Source: CAZHEV01 sp964531335 [NCBI: uncultured bacterium] (lineage in GTDB: Bacteria > Eisenbacteria > RBG-16-71-46 > CAZHEV01). From it: a stretch of 64,000 bases of DNA. The stretch spans positions 137,893 through 201,892 of the forward strand of contig CAZHEV010000001.1 of NCBI GenBank assembly GCA_964531335.1. Direction: 5' to 3'. The notes under the pieces are model-generated. The model made no database searches, was not told the origin of the DNA, and saw only the letters and a program-made list of their open reading frames with translations. Below, piece after piece: positions 7,896 to 16,109 of this stretch (position 1 is its first letter; each line of letters opens with the position of its first letter). The position numbers and the translations under genes were made by a program.

Positions 7896-8483
7896 ATCGC
7901 GATAAAGCGAGAGGTGAGAATTAACGAGAGAATCCGGGTGCCTCAGGTAAGAGTCATAGGCGGCGATGGCCAACAGATCGGAGTCATGCCCACCAGAGAG
8001 GCCCTGGCTCTCGCGCGAGGGGAAGGTCTCGACCTGGTCGAGGTCTCTCCTGATGCGAATCCTCCCGTGTGTAGGATAATGGACTTCGGTAAGTTCAAGT
8101 ACGAGCAGAGCAAGAGAGCCCGAAAGGCCAAGAAGAAGCAGCACGTAACGCACGTGAAAGAGGTGAAGCTCAGGCTGAAGATCGAGGATCACGATTATCA
8201 ATTCAAGATAAATCACGCTCGCAAGTTCCTCGAGGGAAGGGACAAGGTGAAGTTCACCGTAGTCCTTCGAGGAAGAGAAATGGACCGGATAGGTTCGGGG
8301 AAGACCCTTCTGGAGCGCGCTGCCTCCGACCTGGACGACGTCGGACAGATTGAATTGCTTCCGAAGAAGGAGGGTAGGACCGTCGTCATGGTCCTGGTAC
8401 CCAAGCAACCCAAGAAAGGAGGCGGCCCCTCTGAAGGGAAGGGCGGGGCCGGCAACGGAGATGCCGAAGCAGAGAACAAATAG
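7896..8483 (+). CDS. infC: Translation initiation factor IF-3, probable AUC start
   Basis: The C-terminal domain motifs ([29 protein letters not shown]) identify IF-3, which proofreads start-codon selection on the 30S subunit. No ATG/GTG fits the N-terminus: an excellent AAGGAGGT (7881-7888) is placed seven bases before ATC at 7896, which opens with [10 protein letters not shown], aligning with the usual N-terminal RINE segment. infC is well known to use AUU or similar non-canonical starts for autoregulation, so ATC is preferred. An upstream in-frame TTG at 7863 directly after the thrS stop is the conventional alternative, and ATA 7902 is poorer. The protein is about 195 residues with a Lys/Gly-rich tail. 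Confidence 0.93.
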   Translation: MAIKREVRINERIRVPQVRVIGGDGQQIGVMPTREALALARGEGLDLVEVSPDANPPVCRIMDFGKFKYEQSKRARKAKKKQHVTHVKEVKLRLKIEDHDYQFKINHARKFLEGRDKVKFTVVLRGREMDRIGSGKTLLERAASDLDDVGQIELLPKKEGRTVVMVLVPKQPKKGGGPSEGKGGAGNGDAEAENK

Positions 8484-8655
8484 GAGCGCCGCGAAGCGTT
8501 TCAAGGTCACGGGCTCCGGGAATATCAAAAGGCACAAAGCTTATGCCACTCACCTCTTGGGGCCCAAGAGCCGCAAGAGAAAGCGCAAGCTGCGGAAGGC
8601 CACTCTGGTCGACTCCGCCGACGAGCCGCGCATAAGGAGACTCGTAGGACGGTGA
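8461..8655 (+). CDS. rpmI: Ribosomal protein bL35
   Basis: A 64-residue, very basic protein beginning [20 protein letters not shown], the standard bL35 N-terminus, with [14 protein letters not shown] following. It starts 23 bases inside the end of infC in another frame, suggesting translational coupling. It is a structural component of the 50S subunit. Confidence 0.96.
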   Translation: MPKQRTNRSAAKRFKVTGSGNIKRHKAYATHLLGPKSRKRKRKLRKATLVDSADEPRIRRLVGR

Positions 8656-8703
8656 GCATCACCGGTTGAGGTTTGGTACGGCTGCAAAGTATGGAGGAAG
8701 GAA

Positions 8704-9057
8704 ATGCCCAGAGCTAGGACTGCTGTCCCCGGCAAGGCCCGGCGCAAGAAGCTGCTGCGGGCGGCCAGAGGCTACGTCGGCGGCAGAAGCCGCCTTTATA
8801 GAACGGCCGCCGAGACCCGGCTTCGCGCGCTCCAGTTCGCCTATCGGGATAGAAGGCAGCGCAAGAGACAATTCAGGGCACTTTGGATAGCCAGGATAAA
8901 CGCCGCGGCGAGAATCCACGGGCTATCCTACAGTCGCTTCGTTTCCGGGCTCAAGAAGGCCGGTGTGGAGCTGGACAGGAAGATCCTATCCGACCTGGCG
9001 GTTAGGGACCCTGACGGTTTTGCGGCGCTTGCCCAGAAGGCCAAGGGAGGGGCTTGA
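8704..9057 (+). CDS. rplT: Ribosomal protein bL20
   Basis: A 117-residue basic protein with the bL20 signatures [22 protein letters not shown] and [24 protein letters not shown] lies a few bases before ATG 8704. bL20 is needed for early 50S assembly and, in several bacteria, represses its own operon by binding the mRNA; no such leader was recognised here. Last gene of the thrS-infC-rpmI-rplT unit. Confidence 0.97.
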   Translation: MPRARTAVPGKARRKKLLRAARGYVGGRSRLYRTAAETRLRALQFAYRDRRQRKRQFRALWIARINAAARIHGLSYSRFVSGLKKAGVELDRKILSDLAVRDPDGFAALAQKAKGGA

Positions 9058-9108
9058 CAGAAAGACCCTCCCGTGCTCCGATCTACCCGCCCATGCATGT
9101 CATGTCGC

Positions 9109-9137
9109 TTGACACTGCAACGGGTGTCTGATATGAT
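9109..9137 (+). promoter_or_regulatory. Near-consensus sigma-70 promoter for the zapB-like/zapA genes
   Basis: A perfect -35 TTGACA (9109-9114) and a -10 TATGAT (9132-9137, five of six) are separated by exactly 17 bases. The predicted start near 9144 gives a short leader before ATG 9183. It is the best vegetative promoter seen in the window. Confidence 0.78.
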
Positions 9138-9182
9138 GTAGTTGATCTAATTCATTTACTTTGGCGAGTTAGAGGGTCTGCG

Positions 9183-9503
9183 ATGCAAACGGAGATCGAA
9201 TCCAACGAGGCGATTTCGGAGCAGATGGAAAGCCGGATGGATCTTCTCGAGCAGAAGATCGCCGGCGTGGTCGGGACCGTGTCCCGGCTGAAGAGTGAGA
9301 ACAAGAAGCTTGCCGAGGAAAGAGACTCCCTGGCGGACGACGTAAAGCAATACCGGGAGAAGATCGCGGCTCTGGACGCCGAGGCGCCGCGGACCAGGAT
9401 CGACGAGCTCGTGGAGGAGAACAAGCTGCTCCTCAGGGAGAGGGAGTCCATCGCGCGCAGGGTAGGGGAGTTACTGGACAAACTGGATCTTCTTTCTACA
9501 TAA
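9183..9503 (+). CDS. Coiled-coil protein, ZapB-like
   Basis: A 106-residue acidic protein predicted to be almost entirely one coiled coil (heptads through ISEQMESRMDLLEQKIAGVV and the LVEENKLLLRERESI region). No catalytic motif is present. Position directly upstream of zapA and downstream of a strong promoter suggests a ZapB-like cell-division accessory that would help crosslink FtsZ through ZapA. The family is low in sequence identity, so the assignment rests on length, coiled-coil character and context. Confidence 0.7.
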   Translation: MQTEIESNEAISEQMESRMDLLEQKIAGVVGTVSRLKSENKKLAEERDSLADDVKQYREKIAALDAEAPRTRIDELVEENKLLLRERESIARRVGELLDKLDLLST

Positions 9504-9644
9504 TTCGAAGCAGGCGTTGACGTTATTGGACTGGATCATCGGAGAGCAAGAAAGGGAATCGAGAAATCGGATCAGGTTTCCGGCCTGCCGGAGGCTGCCC
9601 GGAGGTCGGGGGGGCAAGGACTGGCAGCGATACCTCCTCTTACC

Positions 9645-9941
9645 ATGAGAGACGAAGGAAAGGCTACCAGGGTAAGCATATTCGGGGGCGAGTACAGCAT
9701 CCGCGGTGAGGCGGACCCCGATCACATCAGGAAGGTCGCCACTTACGTTGACGGCAAGATGCGTGAAATAGACGGCGAGCTGAGGGTTCCTTCTATCAGC
9801 AAGGTAGCTATTCTAGCTTCTCTCAATATCGCGGATGAGCTCTTCAAGGAGAAACTCGAAAAGGAACGGGTGGTTGCAAAGATCGAAAAGCGTGCAGCCC
9901 GGCTTCTGGCCGAGCTGGATCGTTCTTTGGAGGGGGAGTGA
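9645..9941 (+). CDS. zapA: Cell division protein ZapA
   Basis: A 98-residue protein with the ZapA pattern: an N-terminal strand pair (VSIFGGEYSIRGEADPDHIRKVA), YVDGKMREI, then ILASLNIADELFKEK leading into a C-terminal coiled coil. ZapA binds FtsZ and bundles its filaments at midcell. It lies 141 bases after the ZapB-like gene and is followed by the 6S RNA and rny, a recurrent bacterial gene order. No clear ribosome-binding site precedes ATG 9645, so the start is somewhat uncertain. Confidence 0.85.
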   Translation: MRDEGKATRVSIFGGEYSIRGEADPDHIRKVATYVDGKMREIDGELRVPSISKVAILASLNIADELFKEKLEKERVVAKIEKRAARLLAELDRSLEGE

Positions 9942-10045
9942 TCGCAGTTCTTGTCGCCCGACGAGCGGCGCTCGCGGGACTGGAGAACCTGACTGAATGA
10001 ATCGAACATAGCATGAAGCTCCAGCGGCTACGGCTGAGAGGGGTT

Positions 10046-10240
10046 TTGAGAGATTCCCTACCGCGCTCGTGATGATCTAGGCGTTTTTGAGCCAACACCT
10101 AGAGAACGGGAGCCCGACGCGACGAGTGAACTGGTGCCCGGTGGTTCCGGGAGCATGAACTCGTGGCTAGGGTGCCCACCTGGTCATACCAGGTTCAAAT
10201 GTTTTGGGTCACACGGCAGCTTGGTGGGGAATTTTCTTTT
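10046..10240 (+). ncRNA. ssrS: 6S RNA (RNA polymerase regulator)
   Basis: A gap of 356 bases between zapA and rny, the classical 6S locus. A long closing helix can be drawn: GAGAGATTCCC (10048-10058) with GGGGAATTTTC (10226-10236), extended by ACCGcGCT (10060-10067) with AGCtTGGT (10218-10225). Inside lie CCCGG/CCGGG (10137-10151), ACGAGT/ACTCGT (10122-10164) and a 7-bp ACCTGGT-CAT-ACCAGGT hairpin. The stretch around GGTGGTTCCGGGAGCATG resembles the same region of E. coli 6S RNA by eye. T-rich bases follow the 3' end. The rod-with-bubble fold would mimic an open promoter and sequester housekeeping RNA polymerase. Exact ends are approximate. Confidence 0.78.
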
Positions 10241-10297
10241 GCCCATCACACGGCAGGCCCCGCCGGCGGCCCGAGACTCCCCCCGGAGGTAAGGCAA

Positions 10298-11869
10298 GTG
10301 GGCGTAGAGACTATTGCTTATGTAATCCTGGGCCTGGCTGTGCTCGGTATCGGCATCGCGGGCGGCTGGGTGCTCAGAGGCAGAACCGCCGAGAAGAAGG
10401 TGGTCGAGAGCGAGAAGCTGGCCGAGAAGATCGTCCAGGAGGCCAAGAGAGAGGCCGAGACCGAGAAGAAGCACCTGATCCTCGAGGCCAAGGACGATTG
10501 GTACAAGGCCAAGGCGAAATTCGAGAAGGACACGCACGCCGCGCGCACCCAGCTCCAGCGCGACGAGCGCAAGCTCAACGAGAGGGAGAGGGACATCAAC
10601 AGGAGGGCCGACCTCCTGGAGCGCAAGGAGAGGGAGCTCAACAGCCTGGAGCGGGATCTCCAGTCCCGGGAGAAAGAGGTCACGGAGAAGAGCTCGAAGC
10701 TCGACTCTCTGATCACGGAGCAGAACTCGCGCTTGGAGAGGATCGCCAATCTGAGCATGGACGAGGCGAAACAGCTCCTCATGGTCAACCTCGAGAACGA
10801 GGCCAAGCACAGCGCGGCCAAGCTGATCGGCGAGATCCGCGAGAACGCGCTTCGCGACGCGGAAAAGGAGGCGCGCAAGGTCGTAACCCTCGCCATCCAG
10901 CGCCTGGCCGCCGATCACGTGGTCGAGTCCACGGTCTCCGTGGTGAACCTTCCTAACGACGAGATGAAGGGCCGCATAATCGGAAGGGAAGGCCGCAATA
11001 TCCGCGCCTTCGAGACGGTCGCGGGGATCGACGTCATAATCGACGATACGCCGGAGGCGGTCATCCTCTCCGGCTTCGACCCGGTCCGGAGGGAGATCGG
11101 CAGAAGATCCATGGAGAAGCTTGTGCTGGATGGGCGCATCCACCCGACCCGCATAGAAGAGGTCGTTGAAAAAACACAGAAGGAAGTCGAGGCGGAGATC
11201 AGGGACATCGGCGAGCAGACGGCGATCGAGGTGGGCGTCACGGGCCTCCACCCGGAAGTAATAAGGCTGCTGGGAAGGCTCCGTTACAGAACTTCCTACG
11301 GACAGAACGTCCTCCAACACAGCAAGGAGGTCGCCTTCCTCGCGAGCATGATGGCCTCGGAGCTCGGGATCGATGAGACGCTCGCCAAGAGGGCGGGGCT
11401 GCTACACGACCTGGGCAAGGCCGTCGACCACGAGCGGGAAGGCACACACGCCGGCATCGGCAAAGAGCTCCTCGAGAGATACAACGAGCCCGAGACGGTG
11501 GTGGACGCCGTTGCGTTCCATCACGAAAGCGTCGACGGGCCGAACACGCTGATCTCGGTCCTTATTCAAGCGGCCGACGCCATCTCCGGCGCCAGGCCGG
11601 GGGCCAGAAGAGAGACTCTGGAGACTTACGTCAAGCGCCTCATGAAGCTCGAGCACATAGCGGACTCCTTCCCGGGCGTGGAGAAGGCGTACGCAATTCA
11701 AGCGGGACGTGAGATCAGGATCCTGGTCGAGAACAGGAAAGTCGACGACGCGCGGGCCAACACCCTCGCCTTCGAGATCGCGCGCAAGGTGGAGAAGGAG
11801 ATGGAATACCCGGGTCAGATCAAGGTAGTCGTCATTCGTGAGACGCGTGCGACGGAATATGCCAAGTAG
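10298..11869 (+). CDS. rny: Ribonuclease Y
   Basis: A 523-residue protein from GTG 10298, preceded by GGAGGT at good spacing; the frame is open upstream, but that part is the 6S RNA. It has an N-terminal membrane segment ([21 protein letters not shown]), a long charged coiled coil (about 30-200), a KH domain containing [15 protein letters not shown], and an HD domain with [12 protein letters not shown] near residue 370. This is the full RNase Y layout. It is a membrane-attached endoribonuclease that starts mRNA decay where RNase E is absent. A YmdB-like gene follows with no gap. Confidence 0.97.
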   Translation: MGVETIAYVILGLAVLGIGIAGGWVLRGRTAEKKVVESEKLAEKIVQEAKREAETEKKHLILEAKDDWYKAKAKFEKDTHAARTQLQRDERKLNERERDINRRADLLERKERELNSLERDLQSREKEVTEKSSKLDSLITEQNSRLERIANLSMDEAKQLLMVNLENEAKHSAAKLIGEIRENALRDAEKEARKVVTLAIQRLAADHVVESTVSVVNLPNDEMKGRIIGREGRNIRAFETVAGIDVIIDDTPEAVILSGFDPVRREIGRRSMEKLVLDGRIHPTRIEEVVEKTQKEVEAEIRDIGEQTAIEVGVTGLHPEVIRLLGRLRYRTSYGQNVLQHSKEVAFLASMMASELGIDETLAKRAGLLHDLGKAVDHEREGTHAGIGKELLERYNEPETVVDAVAFHHESVDGPNTLISVLIQAADAISGARPGARRETLETYVKRLMKLEHIADSFPGVEKAYAIQAGREIRILVENRKVDDARANTLAFEIARKVEKEMEYPGQIKVVVIRETRATEYAK

Positions 11870-12661
11870 ATGGCGCCACTGAGGATTCTGCATATAGCCG
11901 ACATCATGGGCGAGCCGGGGCGCAGAGCCGTTGCCGGACTCTTGCCTCGAATGGCCGAAGAGCGAAACATCTCCTTCGTGATCGGCAACGGCGAGAACGC
12001 CGCCGGAGGATTCGGCCTGACCGAGAAAGTGGCGGACGAGCTGTTCCAATCCGGCATCGACGTCCTCACCGGCGGCAACCATATGTGGGACAGGAGGGAG
12101 ATCCTGGACTTCATAGACGAGGAGGAAAGGATCCTGAGACCCGCGAATTACCCCCGCGGAGTGCCGGGCCGAGGATCGGGCGTCTTCAAGGCGAAAGGGG
12201 GCCACCTCATCGGCGTCGTCAACCTGCTGGGCAGGGTGTTCATCAAGGAGGTGGATTGCCCTTTCCGCAAGGCGGACTCGGAGATCGACCTACTCAGGGA
12301 GCAAACGCCCACTACTATCGTCGACTTGCACGCGGAAGCGACCTCGGAGAAGATGGCGATGGGCTGGCACCTCGACGGCAGAGCGACCGCCGTCCTGGGT
12401 ACGCATACTCATATTCAGACCGCCGACGAGAGGATCCTGCCGATGGGGACGGCATACCTTAGCGACGTCGGCATGACAGGCTCGTTCGATTCGGTGATAG
12501 GGATAGAGAAAGAGCTCGCGCTGAAGAGGTTCCTCACTCAGTTGCCGACCCGGTTCAGCCCGGCGAAAGGGGACATTCGGCTGAACGGAGTCCTCGTTGA
12601 CGTGGACGTGGACAGCGGACGGGCGCTGGCCATAGAACGAATTCAACTGCCCCTGCGCTGA
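11870..12661 (+). CDS. YmdB-family metallophosphoesterase
   Basis: A 263-residue protein whose ATG touches the rny stop codon. It carries the dimetal phosphoesterase residues of the YmdB/TIGR00282 family: ADIMGEPG, the GNGENAAGG segment, GGNHMWD and LGTHTHIQTAD. Characterised members hydrolyse 2',3'-cyclic nucleotides and affect RNA turnover and biofilm or antibiotic tolerance. The rny-ymdB order is widely conserved and fits a shared role in RNA metabolism. Confidence 0.92.
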   Translation: MAPLRILHIADIMGEPGRRAVAGLLPRMAEERNISFVIGNGENAAGGFGLTEKVADELFQSGIDVLTGGNHMWDRREILDFIDEEERILRPANYPRGVPGRGSGVFKAKGGHLIGVVNLLGRVFIKEVDCPFRKADSEIDLLREQTPTTIVDLHAEATSEKMAMGWHLDGRATAVLGTHTHIQTADERILPMGTAYLSDVGMTGSFDSVIGIEKELALKRFLTQLPTRFSPAKGDIRLNGVLVDVDVDSGRALAIERIQLPLR

Positions 12662-12709
12662 TGTCCCGGTCAGCCTAGGCCGCCCCGAAGCAGGAACGGA
12701 GGACGAACA

Positions 12710-13618
12710 TTGAGGGCCAAGCTTCTCGACGGCAAGAGAACCGCTGAAGGGATCAAGGAGCAGTTGAAAGAGGACGTCGTGGAGCTGGCCGACTCCGGCC
12801 GCCGACCACATCTGGCCCTGATCTGCGTCGGCGATGACCCCGCCTCTCAGGTGTACCTCAGGTCCAAGAGCGCGGCCAGTGGGAGGCTCGGAATAGAGTC
12901 CACACTGCACAAGTTCGCGGCCGGCGTCGAGAGGCACGAGCTCGAAGGGGCCATCGCCGATCTCAACGCGGACGACGCCGTTCACGGCATTCTGCTCCAG
13001 CTTCCGATACCGGATCATCTGCCCGAGGGTGACATGATAGCGGCCATTGACCCGCGCAAGGATGTGGACGGATTTCATCCTCTGAGCGCAGGTCTTCTGG
13101 CGTCCGGGACCCCCGAGTTCATACCATGCACCCCTCTGGGAATAGTCACGCTGCTGAGGAAGCACTCGGTTGAGATAGCCGGCCGGCACGCGGTGGTCAT
13201 AGGACGAAGCCGCATCGTCGGCAGGCCGCTCGCCAACCTGCTCAGCCTGAAATCGACGGGCCTCAACGCCACCGTGACGCTCTGTCACTCGGCGACCGTC
13301 GGGCTCGATGACTTCGCGAGAAGGGCGGACATCCTGGTCGCCGCCACCGGCTCGCCGGGCATGGTGACCGCGGACATGGTCAAGCCCGGCGCCGCCGTAG
13401 TAGATGTGGGGATGAACAGGATCGCGGACGGTTCGACGACGTCGGGTTACAGGCTCGTAGGGGACGTGGCGTTCGACGAGGTCTGCGAAGTGGCCGATTG
13501 GATCACGCCGGTTCCCGGCGGTGTCGGTCCCATGACGGTCGCGATGTTGATGGCAAACACTGTGAGGGCGGCGAGGGTCCAGAGCGGACTGGCCGCCGAG
13601 CCCACCCATTATGCCTGA
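12710..13618 (+). CDS. folD: Bifunctional methylene-THF dehydrogenase / methenyl-THF cyclohydrolase
   Basis: A 302-residue FolD starting at TTG 12710, with GGAGGA placed about six bases upstream. The family motifs are SQVYLRSKSAA (catalytic Tyr/Lys), the NADP-site region GRSRIVGRPLANLL and PVPGGVGPMTVAMLMANT near the end. It oxidises methylene-THF to methenyl-THF and hydrolyses it to formyl-THF. It overlaps xseA by eight bases, starting the folD-xseA-xseB-ispA-dxs run. Confidence 0.96.
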   Translation: MRAKLLDGKRTAEGIKEQLKEDVVELADSGRRPHLALICVGDDPASQVYLRSKSAASGRLGIESTLHKFAAGVERHELEGAIADLNADDAVHGILLQLPIPDHLPEGDMIAAIDPRKDVDGFHPLSAGLLASGTPEFIPCTPLGIVTLLRKHSVEIAGRHAVVIGRSRIVGRPLANLLSLKSTGLNATVTLCHSATVGLDDFARRADILVAATGSPGMVTADMVKPGAAVVDVGMNRIADGSTTSGYRLVGDVAFDEVCEVADWITPVPGGVGPMTVAMLMANTVRAARVQSGLAAEPTHYA

Positions 13619-14870
13619 TCTATTCGACGCGCTCCAGGACCGGGAGCAGACGCCGCCCGTTTACTCCGTCTCGGAGATCACCAGGAAGGTCAAGGGCGTG
13701 ATCGAGCGCTCCTTCGGCCCCGTGACGGTCAGGGGCGAGATATCCAACTATGTTCACCACGGCTCCGGGCATAGGTATTTCTCTCTGAAGGACGAGACTT
13801 CGACGCTGAGATGCGTGATGTTTCGATCGGCCGGCGCCGGCCTCCGATTTCGACCCGAGGACGGCATGGCCGTGGAGGTCAAGGGAGCCCTGACCGTCTA
13901 CGAGAGGGGCGGCCAGTACCAGCTCCGAGTGGAGTCCATGGCGGCGGCGGGCCTCGGCAGCCTGCAGCTCGCGCTGGAGGCGCTGAAGAAGAGACTTGCC
14001 GACGAGGGCCTGTTCGATGAAAGACACAAGGTGCCGCTTCCGAGATATCCCAGAAGGGTGGGCGTGGTCACCTCACCCACGGGCGCGGCCATAAGGGACA
14101 TCCTGCGCGTCCTCAAGAGACGCTGCCCGGCGGCCGAGGTCGTTCTGCTACCCGTGAGGGTCCAGGGGGAGGGGGCGGCGGAGGAGATAGCGGCCGCGGT
14201 GGAGAAGATGGACGCCTACGGCGCCGCCGACGTCCTCATAGTGGGCAGGGGGGGCGGCTCGCTGGAGGACCTGTGGGCCTTCAACGAGGAGCGCGTGGCC
14301 AGGGCGGTCTTTGCGTGCGAGACCCCGGTCGTCTCCGCGGTGGGGCACGAGATAGACTTCACCATATGCGACCTGGTCGCGGACGTCAGGGCGCCGACCC
14401 CCTCGGCGGCGGCGGAGATCGTAGTGCGCGATATGGCGGAAGTCCTCGCGGTGCTGGTCAAGGATGAAAGGCGGCTCAGGGGGGCGATGCTCAATGCGCT
14501 GGCGGACCGCCGCAGAGAGGTGAAGTCCTTGGTGGCGTCATATGGCTTCAGGAGGCCCCTGGACGTTATACGGGAGGGCGGGCAGCGGGTGGACGAGCTT
14601 CGCCACTCGATCGAATTGCACTGGAGAGGATTCATCTCCCGAAACCGAGAGCTCTTGGAGCACCGTGTGGGGCGGTTGAGATCGCTTGACCCTCATGGTA
14701 TCCTCAAAAGAGGATATTGCGTGTGCAGGAAGGACGCGGAGGGTCCTGCCGTCACCGGCTCCTCACAATTGCAGGCGGGCGACAGCGTGTCGCTTCTTTT
14801 CTGGAAGGGCTCCGCTTCGGCAAAGGTGGAAGGCACTTCCCCCGCCGGAAGATCCCGCAGGAAGAGTTGA
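13611..14870 (+). CDS. xseA: Exodeoxyribonuclease VII large subunit
   Basis: A 419-residue protein with an N-terminal OB-fold (VTVRGEISNYVHHGSGHRYFS), the catalytic domain pieces VTSPTGAAIRDIL and RGGGSLEDLWAFNEE, and VGHEIDFTICDLVADVRAPTPSAAAE. This is the standard XseA layout. With the small subunit it degrades single-stranded DNA from both ends. The start overlaps folD and the end lies 22 bases before xseB. Confidence 0.96.
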   Translation: MPDLFDALQDREQTPPVYSVSEITRKVKGVIERSFGPVTVRGEISNYVHHGSGHRYFSLKDETSTLRCVMFRSAGAGLRFRPEDGMAVEVKGALTVYERGGQYQLRVESMAAAGLGSLQLALEALKKRLADEGLFDERHKVPLPRYPRRVGVVTSPTGAAIRDILRVLKRRCPAAEVVLLPVRVQGEGAAEEIAAAVEKMDAYGAADVLIVGRGGGSLEDLWAFNEERVARAVFACETPVVSAVGHEIDFTICDLVADVRAPTPSAAAEIVVRDMAEVLAVLVKDERRLRGAMLNALADRRREVKSLVASYGFRRPLDVIREGGQRVDELRHSIELHWRGFISRNRELLEHRVGRLRSLDPHGILKRGYCVCRKDAEGPAVTGSSQLQAGDSVSLLFWKGSASAKVEGTSPAGRSRRKS

Positions 14871-14892
14871 CCCCAACCTGGAGGAAGATCGG

Positions 14893-15138
14893 ATGCCTAA
14901 GAGCTTCGAGGAGGCTCTGAAGAGGCTCGAGGAGATAGTCTTGCAGCTCGAAACGGGGGGCGCGACTCTGGATGAGTCCGTCGCCGCCTTCAAGGAAGGG
15001 GTCGAGCTGGTCAAGTACTGCTCATCCAAGCTGGACGCCGCCGAGCAGAGCGTGAAGCACCTCGTCGAGCAGGAAGGCGGGGGCTTCAAGCTCGAGCCTT
15101 TCCTGCCTCCAAAGGAAGCCGGGAAGGAAGAAGCATAG
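14893..15138 (+). CDS. xseB: Exodeoxyribonuclease VII small subunit
   Basis: An 81-residue protein from ATG 14893 with the XseB pattern SFEEALKRLEEIVLQLETG and LDESVAAFKEGVELVKYC. The frame is open further upstream into xseA, but homology begins at this methionine, which follows GGAGGAAGATCGG. It forms a multisubunit complex with XseA. Confidence 0.95.
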   Translation: MPKSFEEALKRLEEIVLQLETGGATLDESVAAFKEGVELVKYCSSKLDAAEQSVKHLVEQEGGGFKLEPFLPPKEAGKEEA

Positions 15139-15185
15139 CTTCGGGGGCAAAGGCGCCGTGGTGGGCGCCGCACCCAGGATGATAG

Positions 15186-16076
15186 ATGACGTTCAAGAGC
15201 TTCATGGCATCACAGGCGGGCATCATCGAGGAGCATCTCGAGAGATACCTCAAGCCGTCTGGGTCGGAGCCCCCCCAGATCATGCGGGCCATGCGATATT
15301 CCGGGCTCGGCGGCGGAAAGAGGATAAGGCCTGTGATGTGCATTATGGCGTACCGTGCCGCCGGCGGAAGAGGCCGCGTAGTGTATCCAGTGGCCTGCGC
15401 CGTAGAGCTCATACACAACTTCTCCCTCATTCACGACGATCTTCCATGCATGGATGACGACGACTACAGGCGCGGCAGGCTTACATGTCACAAGAAATTC
15501 GGAGAGGCGGTCGCGGTCCTGGCGGGCGACGCTCTCCTGGCGCGGGCCTTCGAGATCCTCGCCCAGACAGCGGTCTCCCACCCCGGGCAGCGCGCCGTCA
15601 TGGCCAAGATGACGGGGGAGCTGGCCGGGGCCATAGGGACGTCCGGCATGATCGGCGGCCAGGTGATGGACCTGTTGTCGGAGGGCAAGAAGGTCCCTCT
15701 GTCGACGGTAAGATACATACACGCCAGCAAGACCGGCTGTCTCATAACGGCGACGCTGCGGTTCGGAGGCGCCCTGGGCGGCGCCGGCCCCTCCATGATG
15801 AGGGCGCTGACCCGTTTCGGGAGGGAGATAGGTCTCGCCTTCCAGATAAGGGATGACATCCTCGGGCTCACCTCCACCTTCAAGCGGCTCGGCAAGAGGC
15901 CCGGGGCCGATTCGAGAAAGAGAAAGGCGACTTACCCGAGCGTCGCCGGCCTGGAGGAGTCGAGGGCGGAGCTCGAGCGAATATGCGCGAGGGCGGCCGC
16001 CGAGTGCGGGCGCCTCGGAGCGAAGGGCGGCATGTTCGAAGAGCTCGCCCGGTTCGTGTGCTCCAGGGTCAATTAG
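15186..16076 (+). CDS. ispA: Polyprenyl (farnesyl/geranylgeranyl-type) diphosphate synthase
   Basis: A 296-residue trans-prenyltransferase between xseB and dxs, the usual ispA position. The first aspartate-rich motif HDDLPCMDDDD and GGGKRIRP are intact. The second motif reads FQIRDDILG instead of the usual DDILD, so the last aspartate is glycine, and the following KRLGKRPGAD segment retains the partner lysines. It condenses IPP with allylic diphosphates to give C15 or longer products for quinones, undecaprenyl precursors and related lipids. Chain length cannot be told with certainty. Confidence 0.92.
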   Translation: MTFKSFMASQAGIIEEHLERYLKPSGSEPPQIMRAMRYSGLGGGKRIRPVMCIMAYRAAGGRGRVVYPVACAVELIHNFSLIHDDLPCMDDDDYRRGRLTCHKKFGEAVAVLAGDALLARAFEILAQTAVSHPGQRAVMAKMTGELAGAIGTSGMIGGQVMDLLSEGKKVPLSTVRYIHASKTGCLITATLRFGGALGGAGPSMMRALTRFGREIGLAFQIRDDILGLTSTFKRLGKRPGADSRKRKATYPSVAGLEESRAELERICARAAAECGRLGAKGGMFEELARFVCSRVN

Positions 16077-16109
16077 ACGAACAGCGGTAATCCGCAAGGA
16101 AACGGAAAC

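Noticed and set aside
10187-10200. tRNA T-arm-like GGTTCAAAT
   Set aside because: No cloverleaf around it; it fits the 6S fold.
10163-10297. Upstream extension of rny
   Set aside because: Lies in the 6S RNA; RNase Y homology begins at GTG 10298.
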